Origin: Parabacteroides sp. TM07-1AC
GTDB taxonomy: Bacteria; Bacteroidota; Bacteroidia; Bacteroidales; Tannerellaceae
DNA length: 64,000 bases
Assembly (NCBI RefSeq): GCF_003480915.1
Contig: NZ_QUKD01000011.1
Coordinates: 1 to 64,000 of the forward strand
Direction of reading: 5' to 3'
Shown: piece by piece, positions 53,868 to 63,439 of the stretch
How the letters are laid out: each line of letters begins with the position of its first letter
Position numbering within the stretch: the stretch's first letter is position 1
The notes under the pieces: generated by a model
Databases searched by the model: none
Told to the model about the DNA's origin: nothing
The model's input: the letters and a program-made list of their open reading frames with translations, nothing else
Position numbers and translations under genes: made by a program

Positions 53868-53921
53868 TCAATCATAATGGATACTTTTTGCAATTGTAGT
53901 ATTTTTATCCATTATGATTGA
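53868..53921. terminator. Bidirectional terminator between the amidase module and the propeller gene
   Basis: Perfect 16-bp arms TCAATCATAATGGATA (53868-53883) and TATCCATTATGATTGA (53906-53921). It separates convergent genes ending at 53856 and 53957. Confidence 0.7.
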
Positions 53922-53956
53922 TGAATTTGAGTTTTACTATCTTTAGAATGGAAAAT

Positions 53957-54982
53957 CTATACAATACCATCAAGATCTAAATAACCGAATTGGATTTCAT
54001 CGTTAAAGACGAAAATAAGGCGGTTATTGTCTTTGTCGTAACAGAAAGAGAGGATGGCATATCCGATTTCTAATGTTGTTAAATAATTTCCTTCCAGGTC
54101 GAAGACGATTAGTCGGGTCGGATCTTCGGTTATTTGATTGCTTTTTACGAATCTGGGACCTCCTAAATAGTCGGCAATCAGTTTATCCTTGCAAAAGGCT
54201 ACTTCCGTAGAATAGCCATTGTCGCTTGATTTTCGGTTATCCCATTTCGTTCCGTATAGTGTATATTTCAGTTTCCCGTCTAAAGTGCACAAGGTTATTA
54301 AATCATGGTACCAATATACTTCCGCATACAAATTATGCTCTGTGGAAGCTGCGAAACTGACACGTTTCCTTTCGATTTCCGGATGGCCTGTATATTCCAT
54401 GAAATCCGTTTTTCCTGTTTGCATGTTCCATTTGCCGACCATGGGGGTATAGTCGCCCGGGTTTAAGACGTGCATATAAAGGGCGTATGCGAGTGTATCG
54501 TTGACATACTGCATTTTGAATGGAAATTCTGAAGGGTCTATATCTGCTTTTTTCTTGGGAAGATAATTCGGATTGGAAAGCACGCTGTCCATGGGGCAGT
54601 CGTATAACAGTTGATGGCCATGGTCGAAAACATAGAAAGCATTATTTTTCTCATCCGGGATAATGCTGCCCATATTGGCAATTTCGGACGGCCCTTGTCC
54701 GCGATCGCCTACATTGGCCAGGTAGGTAAAAGTATTTTTATCGAAAACATAGATGAGTTTGTCGAAAGACTTATAGTCGCTGATAATCAAATAATCATTT
54801 AAAATAAAAGGTTTCCCAAAGTCAGATATGGCAATATCTCCAGTGGATATTTCGTGGATATGTTCTTTCACATTTTTGATGTTAGACAAAGCATCGTAAT
54901 GCTTGACTGATTCGGAATGTTGTTTGCAGCTCAAAAGTGAGAATAGGCATACAACGCAAAGTAGAATATTTCCGTGTTTCAT
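53957..54982 (-). CDS. Six-bladed beta-propeller lipoprotein (lone copy)
   Basis: 341 aa. Signal peptide with lipobox LLSC (Cys near 19), then propeller blades (THLANVGDRGQGPSEIANMG-like; FDLEGNYLTTLEIGYAILSF). Paralogue of 24892-25953 and 28028-29092, but here without an NVEALA peptide nearby. It has its own promoter with a dyad at the transcription start. Confidence 0.75.
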   Translation of the reverse strand: MKHGNILLCVVCLFSLLSCKQHSESVKHYDALSNIKNVKEHIHEISTGDIAISDFGKPFILNDYLIISDYKSFDKLIYVFDKNTFTYLANVGDRGQGPSEIANMGSIIPDEKNNAFYVFDHGHQLLYDCPMDSVLSNPNYLPKKKADIDPSEFPFKMQYVNDTLAYALYMHVLNPGDYTPMVGKWNMQTGKTDFMEYTGHPEIERKRVSFAASTEHNLYAEVYWYHDLITLCTLDGKLKYTLYGTKWDNRKSSDNGYSTEVAFCKDKLIADYLGGPRFVKSNQITEDPTRLIVFDLEGNYLTTLEIGYAILSFCYDKDNNRLIFVFNDEIQFGYLDLDGIV

Positions 54983-55023
54983 CTTGTAGTTTGTTTTATG
55001 TTGAAAAATATAAGGTTATTCTT

Positions 55024-55051
55024 GTCTACGATTTTGTCGTAGACAAATGTA
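55024..55051 (-). promoter_or_regulatory. Promoter and dyad of the lone propeller gene
   Basis: The minus strand -7 box is TACATTTG (55051-55044). Directly downstream, over the expected start site, is the perfect dyad GTCTACGA-N5-TCGTAGAC (55024-55044), a likely repressor site or a 5' mRNA hairpin. Confidence 0.6.
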
Positions 55052-55231
55052 TCGTAAATGATTTTATATTTCCAAATGATTTGGAGTAAATGTTCAATTT
55101 TATGTGTTTTATAATAACCAATCTGAAAACAGTCTTTTTGGTAGCTGAAGGTTCCTTCATCACAAAAAACGGGATTTATTTGTAAAGTCATTTAAATTTA
55201 CTTTTCTTTGTTGCGAGGAGAGTTTGGTATA

Positions 55232-55843
55232 ATGGGGATATTTACAGACGAAAAATTATTGTTGCAGGCTATTAAGAACGGGGACAATCAAGCTTTCGAG
55301 TTCCTGTTCAAAAGCTATTATCCCCGGTTGAGAGGATATGCCTCACGATTTTTGCATGATGAGGAAGCCGTACGTGATATTATACAGGAGAGTTTTCTGA
55401 AATTCTGGGAGAGACGGCATTTGATCGAAGCTATTTCTTTATCGTCCCTCTTGTTTGCTATGGTGCGCAATGCGTGCATGAATTACCTGAAACATATACA
55501 ACTGGTCGAACAGCAGCCTTTGGATTATTTGCAGGAGATGCCGGGCAGAGAAGAACTTTATTGCTGGGACTTTGGACTGGACCCGGAACATGCCCTGCTC
55601 TATAAAGAACTCCAGCAGGAAGTCGACACTGTTATTAACAACTTACCGGAACGCTGTCGTGAAGTGTTTGTCATGAGTCGTTTCAAAAGGATGAAAAACC
55701 GTGAAATAGCCGAAGCTTTACAAATATCCACAACTGCAGTGGAAAAACATATTTCGAAGGCTTTGAAACAATTTGCCGATTATTTCAAAGATAGATATTC
55801 GCTCGACATATATATTGCGATCCTCGCCTGGATTTTAAAATAA
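55232..55843 (+). CDS. RNA polymerase ECF-type sigma factor
   Basis: 203 aa from ATG 55232 (MGIFTDEKLLLQAI), with GGAG about 11 bases upstream; the frame is open from 55208. Sigma region 2 (FLHDEEAVRDIIQESFLKFW) and region 4 (LPERCREVFVMSRFKRMKNR, IAEALQISTTAVEKHISKAL) are clear. It should drive the SusC/SusD operon downstream, held in check by the FecR-type protein. A strong terminator lies between it and that gene. Confidence 0.9.
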   Translation: MGIFTDEKLLLQAIKNGDNQAFEFLFKSYYPRLRGYASRFLHDEEAVRDIIQESFLKFWERRHLIEAISLSSLLFAMVRNACMNYLKHIQLVEQQPLDYLQEMPGREELYCWDFGLDPEHALLYKELQQEVDTVINNLPERCREVFVMSRFKRMKNREIAEALQISTTAVEKHISKALKQFADYFKDRYSLDIYIAILAWILK

Positions 55844-55859
55844 AAATGATATTCGGTAT

Positions 55860-55911
55860 AAATCTTGCTCCCAAAGTATTATACAGTACTTACGGGGACA
55901 AGATTTTTTTT
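55860..55911 (+). terminator. Terminator between the sigma factor and FecR genes
   Basis: AAATCTTG (55860-55867) / CAAGATTT (55899-55906), with inner TCCC/GGGG and AAGTA/TACTT pairing, followed by eight T (55904-55911). It would end the sigma transcript before the FecR gene. Confidence 0.85.
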
Positions 55912-55979
55912 GTAGAAAGTTTACTCCTCGGGGTTGGGTAAAAATAAAATGAGTTGTTATATCCTTTAGAAACTATTTT

Positions 55980-56984
55980 ATGGACAAGTCAGACATTTAT
56001 TATCGGGAATTGGCAATCCGTTATTTCAACGGTTGTATTTCATTGGCAGAGGAAGAACTCCTTTTTCAGTTTGTCAAAGCTGCATCTGAAAATGAGAAAC
56101 TGTTCCGTTGGTGGGAGCAGGAGTGGACTGTTTCAACCAGGTTGATACCCGAAGTCGATAATGAATGGAGAAAGCTGCAGGGCAGAATGTCTGTCCGCTA
56201 TACTTCGGATGACCGGCAGGTCTCTGTTTCCGGACGCAGACATTTATCCTGGTATGTTGCAGCAGCTGTTATTGCCGTATTATTGTTGGGCAGCGGAATA
56301 TATGGCGTACAACAATATGTCTATACAAGAATGTCTGAAAATCTTTTTGCATTGAAGACCGGAATGGGAGAGAAAAGCCGCCTGGTGCTTGCCGACGGGA
56401 CAACCGTTTATCTGAATGCCGGTTCGTCTTTGCAATATTCCGGAAATTTTAATACAAAAAACAGGGAGGTAACCTTATTTGGAGAAGCCTATTTTGAAGT
56501 GACGCAGCAGCCGGGTAATATCCCTTTCACTGTAAAGACCGATCAGTATAATATTGTCGTAAAAGGGACCAAATTCAATGTTTCCTCTTATAATGAGGAT
56601 GAATTATCTACAACCGCTCTTTTAGAAGGTTCCATCGATATATTGTACAAGGGCAAACACTTCCCGGTTGTCCCGGGGGAATTAGTGAGGCTGAATAAGC
56701 AGAACGGGGAACTATCCAGGGAAAAAGGGCAGACGGCTCAATACACTTCATGGATTGAAGGACGTGTAGAATATGATAAAATCACATTGAGTGAACTGGC
56801 TGTCCGCTTGTCGAGGAAATATGATGTTTCCATTACGCTGGATGACAGTCTGAATAAGGATGTCGCTTTCCGTGTCTCCCTGAGGAATGAAGAGACGATA
56901 GGCGATATCCTGCAAGCCCTCTCCAGGATCATACCGATACGGTATGAACGCTCAGGAAGGGATATTTACATTCGAAAACAATAG
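55980..56984 (+). CDS. FecR-family anti-sigma factor
   Basis: 334 aa. A cytoplasmic N-terminal part (about 1-80) would bind the sigma factor. One membrane helix follows (about 83-103; WYVAAAVIAVLLLGSGIYGV), then the FecR domain (about 125-215; GEKSRLVLADGTTVYLNAGS) and a C-terminal DUF4974-like part (about 255-330; YDKITLSELAVRLSRKYDVS). It passes the signal from the SusC receptor STN domain to the sigma factor. Confidence 0.9.
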   Translation: MDKSDIYYRELAIRYFNGCISLAEEELLFQFVKAASENEKLFRWWEQEWTVSTRLIPEVDNEWRKLQGRMSVRYTSDDRQVSVSGRRHLSWYVAAAVIAVLLLGSGIYGVQQYVYTRMSENLFALKTGMGEKSRLVLADGTTVYLNAGSSLQYSGNFNTKNREVTLFGEAYFEVTQQPGNIPFTVKTDQYNIVVKGTKFNVSSYNEDELSTTALLEGSIDILYKGKHFPVVPGELVRLNKQNGELSREKGQTAQYTSWIEGRVEYDKITLSELAVRLSRKYDVSITLDDSLNKDVAFRVSLRNEETIGDILQALSRIIPIRYERSGRDIYIRKQ

Positions 56985-57028
56985 CGCAATTGTTAATATT
57001 ATTAAATCTAATCGTAAATTGAATTTGT

Positions 57029-60000
57029 ATGACTTACAAGAAACATGTTGGAAGGTCATTGATCATGGCGTTATTACTGTCCGGTTCATTGACCATGGAT
57101 GCACAAAAAGTAACTTATCAATTTAAGGAGACTTCTTTAAAGGCAGCTTTAAAGGAAGTGGAAAAACAACTGCAGTATTCTATTATTTATAAGAAAGATG
57201 TGGTTAATGAAGATAAGTTGATCACGAAGAATTTTGAGGATGCTCCTGTCGAGGAAGTGTTGGCTTCTATTCTAGGGGAAGATCTGACCTGGTCTATTCA
57301 GGGGAAAATGATCGTTATCTCTAAAAAAGAAACCGGTCAGAATACGAAGGTACAACAGCAGAAACAGAAAAGGATATCAGGCGTTATCAAAGATGCGGCA
57401 GGTGAACCGATCATCGGTGCCAATGTGGTCGAAAAGGGGACGACAAACGGAACTGTAACCGATATGGATGGAAAATTCACTCTGGACGTACAGGATAAAG
57501 GCGTTTTGCAGGTGTCTTATATCGGTTATCTGACACAAGAACTTTCCGTGAGCGGCAAGAGCTCTTTTAATGTGATCATGGTCGATGATTCACAAAACCT
57601 GAGTGAGGTCGTAGTCGTAGGTTACGGAACACAAAAAAAAGTCAACCTGACGGGGGCTGTCAGCACTGTAAAGTCGGAAATGCTGGAAAACCGCACGACT
57701 TCCAACCCTGTTAATATGCTGACGGGACAAATTGCCGGTGTTACGATCGTACAAAATACAGGGCAACCGGGTGCCGATGCCGGAAATCTGCGTGTCAGAG
57801 GTATCGGAACGCTGGGAAATGCCGAAGCGATGGTAGTCATAGACGGTGTCGAGTCTTCTATGGCGAATGTCGATCCGAATGACATCGAGAGTATCTCTGT
57901 GCTGAAGGATGCTGCTGCATCTTCTATTTATGGGGTACGTGCAGCCAACGGTGTTATTTTGATTACAACCAAAAGAGGGGCTGTCGGTAAACCTGTTGTC
58001 TCCTATAATGGCTATATCGGCTGGCAGGCTGCATGCCGTCTTCCGAACTACCTGGATTCTTACAATTATGCCACATTGCTCAACGAAGCATACCGAAACG
58101 ATGGTTCGAATGCTCCGTTCCAGGATACGGACCTGGAAAAGATACGCCTGGGAAACGATCCGGATCATTTCGCCAACAGCAACCAGGTGAATGCCTTATT
58201 GAGTGAGAGCGGTTTGTTCCATAACCATCATCTGAGTGTGATCGGAGGGAATGAAGGCATCCGCTATTCTTTGACTGCCGGTTTCCATAAGAAGGACGGT
58301 TTGATCCCGAATGTCTCTTATAACCGTTTTAATATCCGTTCCAATGTAGATGCCAAGATCAACAACCGGCTGGATGTGGCTCTGAATATATCGGCTTCAC
58401 GCGATGACCGCATGGCACCGGCTACATCGACTGTGAGTGATCCGGATACAGACATGTATTATATCATGTATCATGCATTTCGTGAAACTCCTGTTACTCC
58501 TATTCAGTTCAGTAATGGAAATTACGGTTTGTTCCTGAATGAACATAATTCGGTGGCGGAAGCTCGTAACAGTGGAGTTTCTCATGTTTACAACAATAAC
58601 TTCCAGGGAAATGCCTCTTTTGTCTATAAGATTATGGACGGTTTGAATTTGCGAGGTAATGCCGCTGCCACTTATTACTTGAAGGATACGCATGTTTTTC
58701 AGAAAAAGATGAATTTCTATACGGCTGATTCTGAAGATCCGATTAAGTCGAGCCGTAGCCAGGTGAAGAATATAGACAAGAAGTCGTTGGAACTGAATTT
58801 GCAGGCTTATTTGGATTATGATAAGACTTTTGGCAAACATGGGGTAAAGGCTTTGCTGGGATATTCACAGATACATAACGAATACAGATTATTGAGTGCT
58901 CTGCGTAAAGACCTGCCGACAAATAATATGATCGGTGAGATCAATGCCGGTGATGTGACGACGCAGGAGACTGAAGGTACCAGTGTCGCTTATGCTTTGC
59001 GCTCGGTTTTCGGCCGTGTGAATTATGATTTTGACAGCCGCTATTTGTTTGAAGCGAACGTACGTTACGACGGTTCTTCCCGCTTTCCTAAAAATAATCG
59101 TTTTGGTGTATTCCCATCCTTCTCTGTAGGCTGGCGTCTGTCGGAAGAGAGTTTCTTCAATGCCGACTGGGTAGATAATCTGAAAGTCAGAGCTTCGTGG
59201 GGGCAGTTGGGTAACCAGGAGATAGATGATTATTCATTCTATAACACATATGCTTTCGGCTATGACTGTAGTTTCGGAAACGCTCTTTACTCCGGTATTT
59301 CTATCAATGATGTAATGGCTAACACGGCTATCACCTGGGAAAAGACCAATCAGACGGATATTGGTATCGATGCCGATTTCTGGGGTGGAAAACTTTCTTT
59401 TACCGGTGACTTCTTTATTAAGAATACGAATGCTATTTTGCTGAAATTACCGATTCCTGATATAGTCGGTGTGGATGCTCCGATGCAAAATGCCGGTAAG
59501 GTTCGTAATACGGGTGTCGAACTGGCATTTACCCATCGCAACCAGGTGAACGATTTTAAATATTCTACCTCTTTTAATTTCAGCTATATCCATAACGAGA
59601 TTACGGACCTTAGCGGGGGAGATACACCGGGACGTTCTGTTGGAGACCCTGTAGATAATATTTATGGTTATGTTTGTGATGGTATTTTTAAGTCACAGGA
59701 AGAGATCGACAACTCGCCGAAGCAGATTTGGGGAGCACAACCGGGAGATTTGAAATATCGGGATCTGGACGGCAACAAGACGGTTGACCAGAATGACCGT
59801 CAGTCTTTGGGCTCAACATTCCCGAAGATCAATTTCGGTCTGCGTTTGAATTTCGAGTATAAGAACTTTGACCTGACAGCTTTATTGCAGGGTGCTGGTA
59901 TGGTAAAAGGCATTGTAAAAGATGAAATCGGCAAGGCTTTCTATAACGGAGGAAAAGTGACAGACAGTTGGCTGGATCGCTGGACTCCGGAAAATCCGGA

Positions 60001-60289
60001 TGCCACTTATCCTCGTCTGACGATCAGCAGTTCCAGCAGAAACTATATGACATCTTCTTTTTGGGCACAGAATGCTTCTTATCTGAAGCTGAGGAATCTG
60101 CAAATCGGTTATACCTTGCCGCAGAATATTCTGACCAATACGGGACTATCTAAACTAAGACTGTATTGCAGTATTGATAACTTATTTACAATCACAGGTT
60201 TCGACGGTCTGGATCCGGAAATGATCACGACTAAGACCTATTATCCTCTGACCAGAAACTACTCCTTTGGCGTTAATGTATCATTTTAA
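57029..60289 (+). CDS. SusC/RagA-type TonB-dependent outer-membrane transporter with STN domain
   Basis: 1086 aa. The signal peptide ends near MDAQ (about residue 27). An STN signalling domain (about 35-105; LKAALKEVEKQLQYSIIYKK) is followed by a carboxypeptidase-like domain (about 113-200; GVIKDAAGEPIIGANVVEKG), a plug (LRVRGIGTLGNAEAMVVIDG) and a 22-strand barrel ending YSFGVNVSF. The STN domain explains the sigma/FecR pair upstream. It imports glycan fragments together with the SusD lipoprotein 17 bases downstream. Confidence 0.97.
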   Translation: MTYKKHVGRSLIMALLLSGSLTMDAQKVTYQFKETSLKAALKEVEKQLQYSIIYKKDVVNEDKLITKNFEDAPVEEVLASILGEDLTWSIQGKMIVISKKETGQNTKVQQQKQKRISGVIKDAAGEPIIGANVVEKGTTNGTVTDMDGKFTLDVQDKGVLQVSYIGYLTQELSVSGKSSFNVIMVDDSQNLSEVVVVGYGTQKKVNLTGAVSTVKSEMLENRTTSNPVNMLTGQIAGVTIVQNTGQPGADAGNLRVRGIGTLGNAEAMVVIDGVESSMANVDPNDIESISVLKDAAASSIYGVRAANGVILITTKRGAVGKPVVSYNGYIGWQAACRLPNYLDSYNYATLLNEAYRNDGSNAPFQDTDLEKIRLGNDPDHFANSNQVNALLSESGLFHNHHLSVIGGNEGIRYSLTAGFHKKDGLIPNVSYNRFNIRSNVDAKINNRLDVALNISASRDDRMAPATSTVSDPDTDMYYIMYHAFRETPVTPIQFSNGNYGLFLNEHNSVAEARNSGVSHVYNNNFQGNASFVYKIMDGLNLRGNAAATYYLKDTHVFQKKMNFYTADSEDPIKSSRSQVKNIDKKSLELNLQAYLDYDKTFGKHGVKALLGYSQIHNEYRLLSALRKDLPTNNMIGEINAGDVTTQETEGTSVAYALRSVFGRVNYDFDSRYLFEANVRYDGSSRFPKNNRFGVFPSFSVGWRLSEESFFNADWVDNLKVRASWGQLGNQEIDDYSFYNTYAFGYDCSFGNALYSGISINDVMANTAITWEKTNQTDIGIDADFWGGKLSFTGDFFIKNTNAILLKLPIPDIVGVDAPMQNAGKVRNTGVELAFTHRNQVNDFKYSTSFNFSYIHNEITDLSGGDTPGRSVGDPVDNIYGYVCDGIFKSQEEIDNSPKQIWGAQPGDLKYRDLDGNKTVDQNDRQSLGSTFPKINFGLRLNFEYKNFDLTALLQGAGMVKGIVKDEIGKAFYNGGKVTDSWLDRWTPENPDATYPRLTISSSSRNYMTSSFWAQNASYLKLRNLQIGYTLPQNILTNTGLSKLRLYCSIDNLFTITGFDGLDPEMITTKTYYPLTRNYSFGVNVSF

Positions 60290-60306
60290 TAGAAAGTAAG
60301 CTTATT

Positions 60307-61836
60307 ATGAAAATCAAACATATATTATTGGCCTCTGTTTTGTTGACAGGCATGCTGACCGGATGTAATAATAATTTCCTGGAAGAAATTCCCCGGGATG
60401 AATTATCTGACGCTTCATTCTGGAAGAGTCAGGATGATGTGGAAAAATTCACGACTTCTTTATACAGATATACCCTGGAACCGGGGAATTTCGTGATCAT
60501 GCTGGACGGCTATACGGATAATGCCGTTCCGGTTCATGTGTATAATGCCCAGGGAGAGATTTCCGCCGGTACGGCAACTTCTTCCAACTCTCATTTTCAA
60601 CAGGTCTGGCAAACGACTTATCAGGGTATCCGCCGCTGTAATGTGTGCCTGCAGAATATAGACCAGGTTGAAATGGATGAAGCAGACAAGAATGTCTATA
60701 AGGGGGAAGTTTATTTCATGCGCGGATATTTCTATGCGACATTGCTCCGTTTGTATGGCGGGGTTCCATTGCTCGAAAAACCGTTGGAACTGAATGAGGC
60801 AATTCCAGCCCGTAACACCGAGGAAGAGGTCTATAATTTTGTGATTGCAGATCTGGATAAAGCGGCCTCTTTGCTTCCGGAAAAACAGGCTGAGGTAGGT
60901 CGTGCGACGAAAGGGGCGGCTCTGGCTGAAAAGGCGGTCATCAGTAATTTCATGAATAAATATGAGGATGCCGCCAGGTATGCTAAAGCGGTGATGGATA
61001 TGAATGTCTATTCTCTGTATCCCAACTATGGCGATCTGTTTTCTCCGGATCATGAAAATAACCAGGAGGTGATCTTTGACCACCAGTATATGGAAAATGC
61101 CAAAGATTTTGACCTGGGCAGCTGGATCGACCAGTATTTCGCACCCCAGATGATGGGTGGATGGGAAGCGATGTCTCCCGCCAAAGATCTGATCGACTTG
61201 TATGAATGTAAGGATGGTAAATCGATCGGGGAGTCGGCGCTTTACGATGAGAATAATCCGTTTGCTAACCGCGATCCCCGCTTGGATTATACGATCCTGT
61301 ACGACGGCAGCGAGATTGCCGGTAAAACATATAGTTCCGGTGCTGCTTTAGGTAACTCGACCCGTACGGGGTATTCTATCCGGAAATATGTGAATCCGAA
61401 AAATGATGGAATGAACTATCCGGGATGGACGAATTTTATCTATATTCGTTATGCTGAAATCCTGTTGATCTATGCCGAAGCTCAGAATGAAGTTTCGGGA
61501 CCGGATGCCAGTGTATACGAGGCGGTGAACGATGTGCGTGCCCGCGTGGATCTTCCTCCTTTATCGGACAATCTGACTAAGGAACAAATGCGTGAAGCAA
61601 TCCGTAAAGAGAAACGTGTGGAATTTGCCTTCGAAGGGGTTTATCTCTATGATACACGTCACTGGAAGACGACGGAAGCGGCTGTGACGAAGCCTGTCTA
61701 CGGTAAGAGAGTAGATGGTGAATATGTATGGGTGGAAACACGTAAATTTGATCCTGAACGGGATTATCTGTGGGCTATTCCGTTGAATGAAATCGACCTG
61801 TCCAAAGGTTCTCTGGTTCAGAATCCGGGATGGTAA
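60307..61836 (+). CDS. SusD/RagB-type surface glycan-binding lipoprotein
   Basis: 509 aa. Signal peptide with lipobox LTGC (Cys20), then the SusD-like N-terminal helices (SFWKSQDDVEKFTTSLYRYT; RGYFYATLLRLYGGVPLLEK) and the C-terminal RagB/SusD region (YIRYAEILLIYAEAQNEVSG; EKRVEFAFEGVYLYDTRHWK). It caps the SusC barrel and binds the glycan. Operon: SusC, this gene, fucosidase. Confidence 0.97.
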   Translation: MKIKHILLASVLLTGMLTGCNNNFLEEIPRDELSDASFWKSQDDVEKFTTSLYRYTLEPGNFVIMLDGYTDNAVPVHVYNAQGEISAGTATSSNSHFQQVWQTTYQGIRRCNVCLQNIDQVEMDEADKNVYKGEVYFMRGYFYATLLRLYGGVPLLEKPLELNEAIPARNTEEEVYNFVIADLDKAASLLPEKQAEVGRATKGAALAEKAVISNFMNKYEDAARYAKAVMDMNVYSLYPNYGDLFSPDHENNQEVIFDHQYMENAKDFDLGSWIDQYFAPQMMGGWEAMSPAKDLIDLYECKDGKSIGESALYDENNPFANRDPRLDYTILYDGSEIAGKTYSSGAALGNSTRTGYSIRKYVNPKNDGMNYPGWTNFIYIRYAEILLIYAEAQNEVSGPDASVYEAVNDVRARVDLPPLSDNLTKEQMREAIRKEKRVEFAFEGVYLYDTRHWKTTEAAVTKPVYGKRVDGEYVWVETRKFDPERDYLWAIPLNEIDLSKGSLVQNPGW

Positions 61837-61855
61837 AATAAAGAATTGAAAGCAT

Positions 61856-63346
61856 ATGAATTATCGGTTTATCATTATACTGTTGTTTATTGTGTCTCCG
61901 GCCCGAATGCTTCGGGCTCAGGAGATTGTTCCGGCCGATTGTCCCAATCAGACGCAATTGGAGATGCAGAAGCGGGGGTATGGGATGTTCATTCATTTTG
62001 GAGTCAATACGTTTGATGAAAAAGAATGGTCGGATGGGACGATCCCTGTGGATAAGTACCGACCGGATTCATTGGACTGTGACCAATGGGTACGTGTGGC
62101 ACGGGATGCAGGCTTTCGGTATGTCCTTTTGGTTACCAAGCATCATGATGGTTTCTGTCTGTGGGATAGCCGTTATACAACGTATGATGTTGCTTCTTCA
62201 CCGGTAAAAACAGATGTGGTGAAGGCTGTCTCTGATGCCTGTAAGAAATATGGCTTGCAATTTGCCATTTATTATTCTCTTTGGGATCGTCATGAGCCGG
62301 TTTATCAGAATGCTGATTTTGGAGAGTATATCGATTATATGTCGAATCAGTTGACGGAACTGCTGACTAATTACGGTCCGGTTTGTGAAGTCTGGTTTGA
62401 CGGCGGATGGGATAAGAAGCCGGAAGAGTGGCGATTGCCTGAAATCTATTCACTGGTCAAAAGGCTTCAACCCCATTGTGCTGTCGGGGTGAATCACACG
62501 ATTGTCCTGAAGGAAGGGGAACGGGAGTTTGCGTTACCCGACTCTATGATCGTCGATAACAAATACACCTTTCAATATTTCCCCGGCGATTTCCGGCTTT
62601 GGGATCCGAAGATTGCTCATAAACAGGATAAAAAGCAGTATTTACATGATGGTCGGTCTTATTATCTGCCTTTTGAGCATACGCTTTGTATCAGTAAGGC
62701 ATGGAACTGGTTCCAGAAAAAAGCACTTTCTCCCGTTCGTGACCTGGATGAACTGGAAGAGTTGTTTTACTGGTGTACGGATAATGATAATACATTGGTG
62801 GTAAATGTTCCGCCGGACCAGACCGGTCGTATCAGGGAGCATGAGGCTAACGCGGTGATTGCTTTGGGTAAACGGTTGGGTATTAAAAAAGGGGAACCAC
62901 TTCCCCGGAACGGCTCTTTTCTGTCTTTACAATCGCCGGCTTTTGCCAGTTCCGTCTATGAGAATAACGAGTTGTTGTATGGGGCGGCATTGGCTACTGA
63001 CGGAGGTATGCAGACTCGTTGGGCTGCTGCAGATACGACTGCTCTATTGACTATTCCACTGGACAAGGACAAGCCTTTCAATAAGATTGTCATTTTTGAA
63101 TATTGTGATACTCAGAATGGTGAAGACGGATTTTCCAATTATCGGACTAACCGGATACAATCATACCGGATCGAGATTGAAAAGAATGGGCAGTGGGAGG
63201 CCGTATATGTCTCCGACGAACCGATGGGCGATTGTAAAGTCATCCGTTTCCCTTATCCTTACCAGACTTCACAGATACGTCTGAATGTTACCAAGGCTTC
63301 GGCTCCTCCTTCCGTATATGAATTTAATGTGATATACAAAGAATAA
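61856..63346 (+). CDS. Alpha-L-fucosidase (GH29) with discoidin-like C-terminus
   Basis: 496 aa. Signal peptide (about 1-21, ending LRAQ). The GH29 catalytic domain spans about 25-340, with FIHFGVNTFDEKEW, VTKHHDGFCLWDS and the nucleophile Asp in CEVWFDGGWD. The C-terminal part (about 370-496) is a discoidin-like sugar-binding domain (SYRIEIEKNGQWEAVYVSDE). It removes fucose from host or dietary glycans taken up by the SusC/SusD pair. A terminator follows. Confidence 0.92.
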   Translation: MNYRFIIILLFIVSPARMLRAQEIVPADCPNQTQLEMQKRGYGMFIHFGVNTFDEKEWSDGTIPVDKYRPDSLDCDQWVRVARDAGFRYVLLVTKHHDGFCLWDSRYTTYDVASSPVKTDVVKAVSDACKKYGLQFAIYYSLWDRHEPVYQNADFGEYIDYMSNQLTELLTNYGPVCEVWFDGGWDKKPEEWRLPEIYSLVKRLQPHCAVGVNHTIVLKEGEREFALPDSMIVDNKYTFQYFPGDFRLWDPKIAHKQDKKQYLHDGRSYYLPFEHTLCISKAWNWFQKKALSPVRDLDELEELFYWCTDNDNTLVVNVPPDQTGRIREHEANAVIALGKRLGIKKGEPLPRNGSFLSLQSPAFASSVYENNELLYGAALATDGGMQTRWAAADTTALLTIPLDKDKPFNKIVIFEYCDTQNGEDGFSNYRTNRIQSYRIEIEKNGQWEAVYVSDEPMGDCKVIRFPYPYQTSQIRLNVTKASAPPSVYEFNVIYKE

Positions 63347-63375
63347 AACAGGAAGTTCCCTGGGTATAGATAAAA

Positions 63376-63413
63376 AAGTGCCTCTCTAAAGTTAAAACCA
63401 AAGGGGGGCACTT
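63376..63413. terminator. Bidirectional terminator after the fucosidase gene
   Basis: AAGTGCC (63376-63382) / GGCACTT (63407-63413), extended inward by CTCT/GGGG wobble pairs, with A-run and T-rich ends. It separates the fucosidase gene from the convergent Fic gene. Confidence 0.75.
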
Positions 63414-63439
63414 CTGTTTATCCGTTTATTCGTTATAAC

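Larger units (their letters stand above)
52525..53878. repeat. 16-bp direct repeats bracketing the amidase module
   Basis: TTTTGTCAATCATAAT occurs at 52525-52540 and 53863-53878. The left copy extends into a palindrome (TTTTGTCAAT-CATA-ATTGACAAAA) and the right copy is part of a terminator hairpin. Together they enclose the amidase and its two overlapping genes. Confidence 0.6.

Noticed and set aside
54979..55191. 70-aa open frame upstream of the lone propeller gene
   Set aside because: It contains the propeller promoter and dyad (55024-55051), overlaps the propeller start and has no recognisable protein features.
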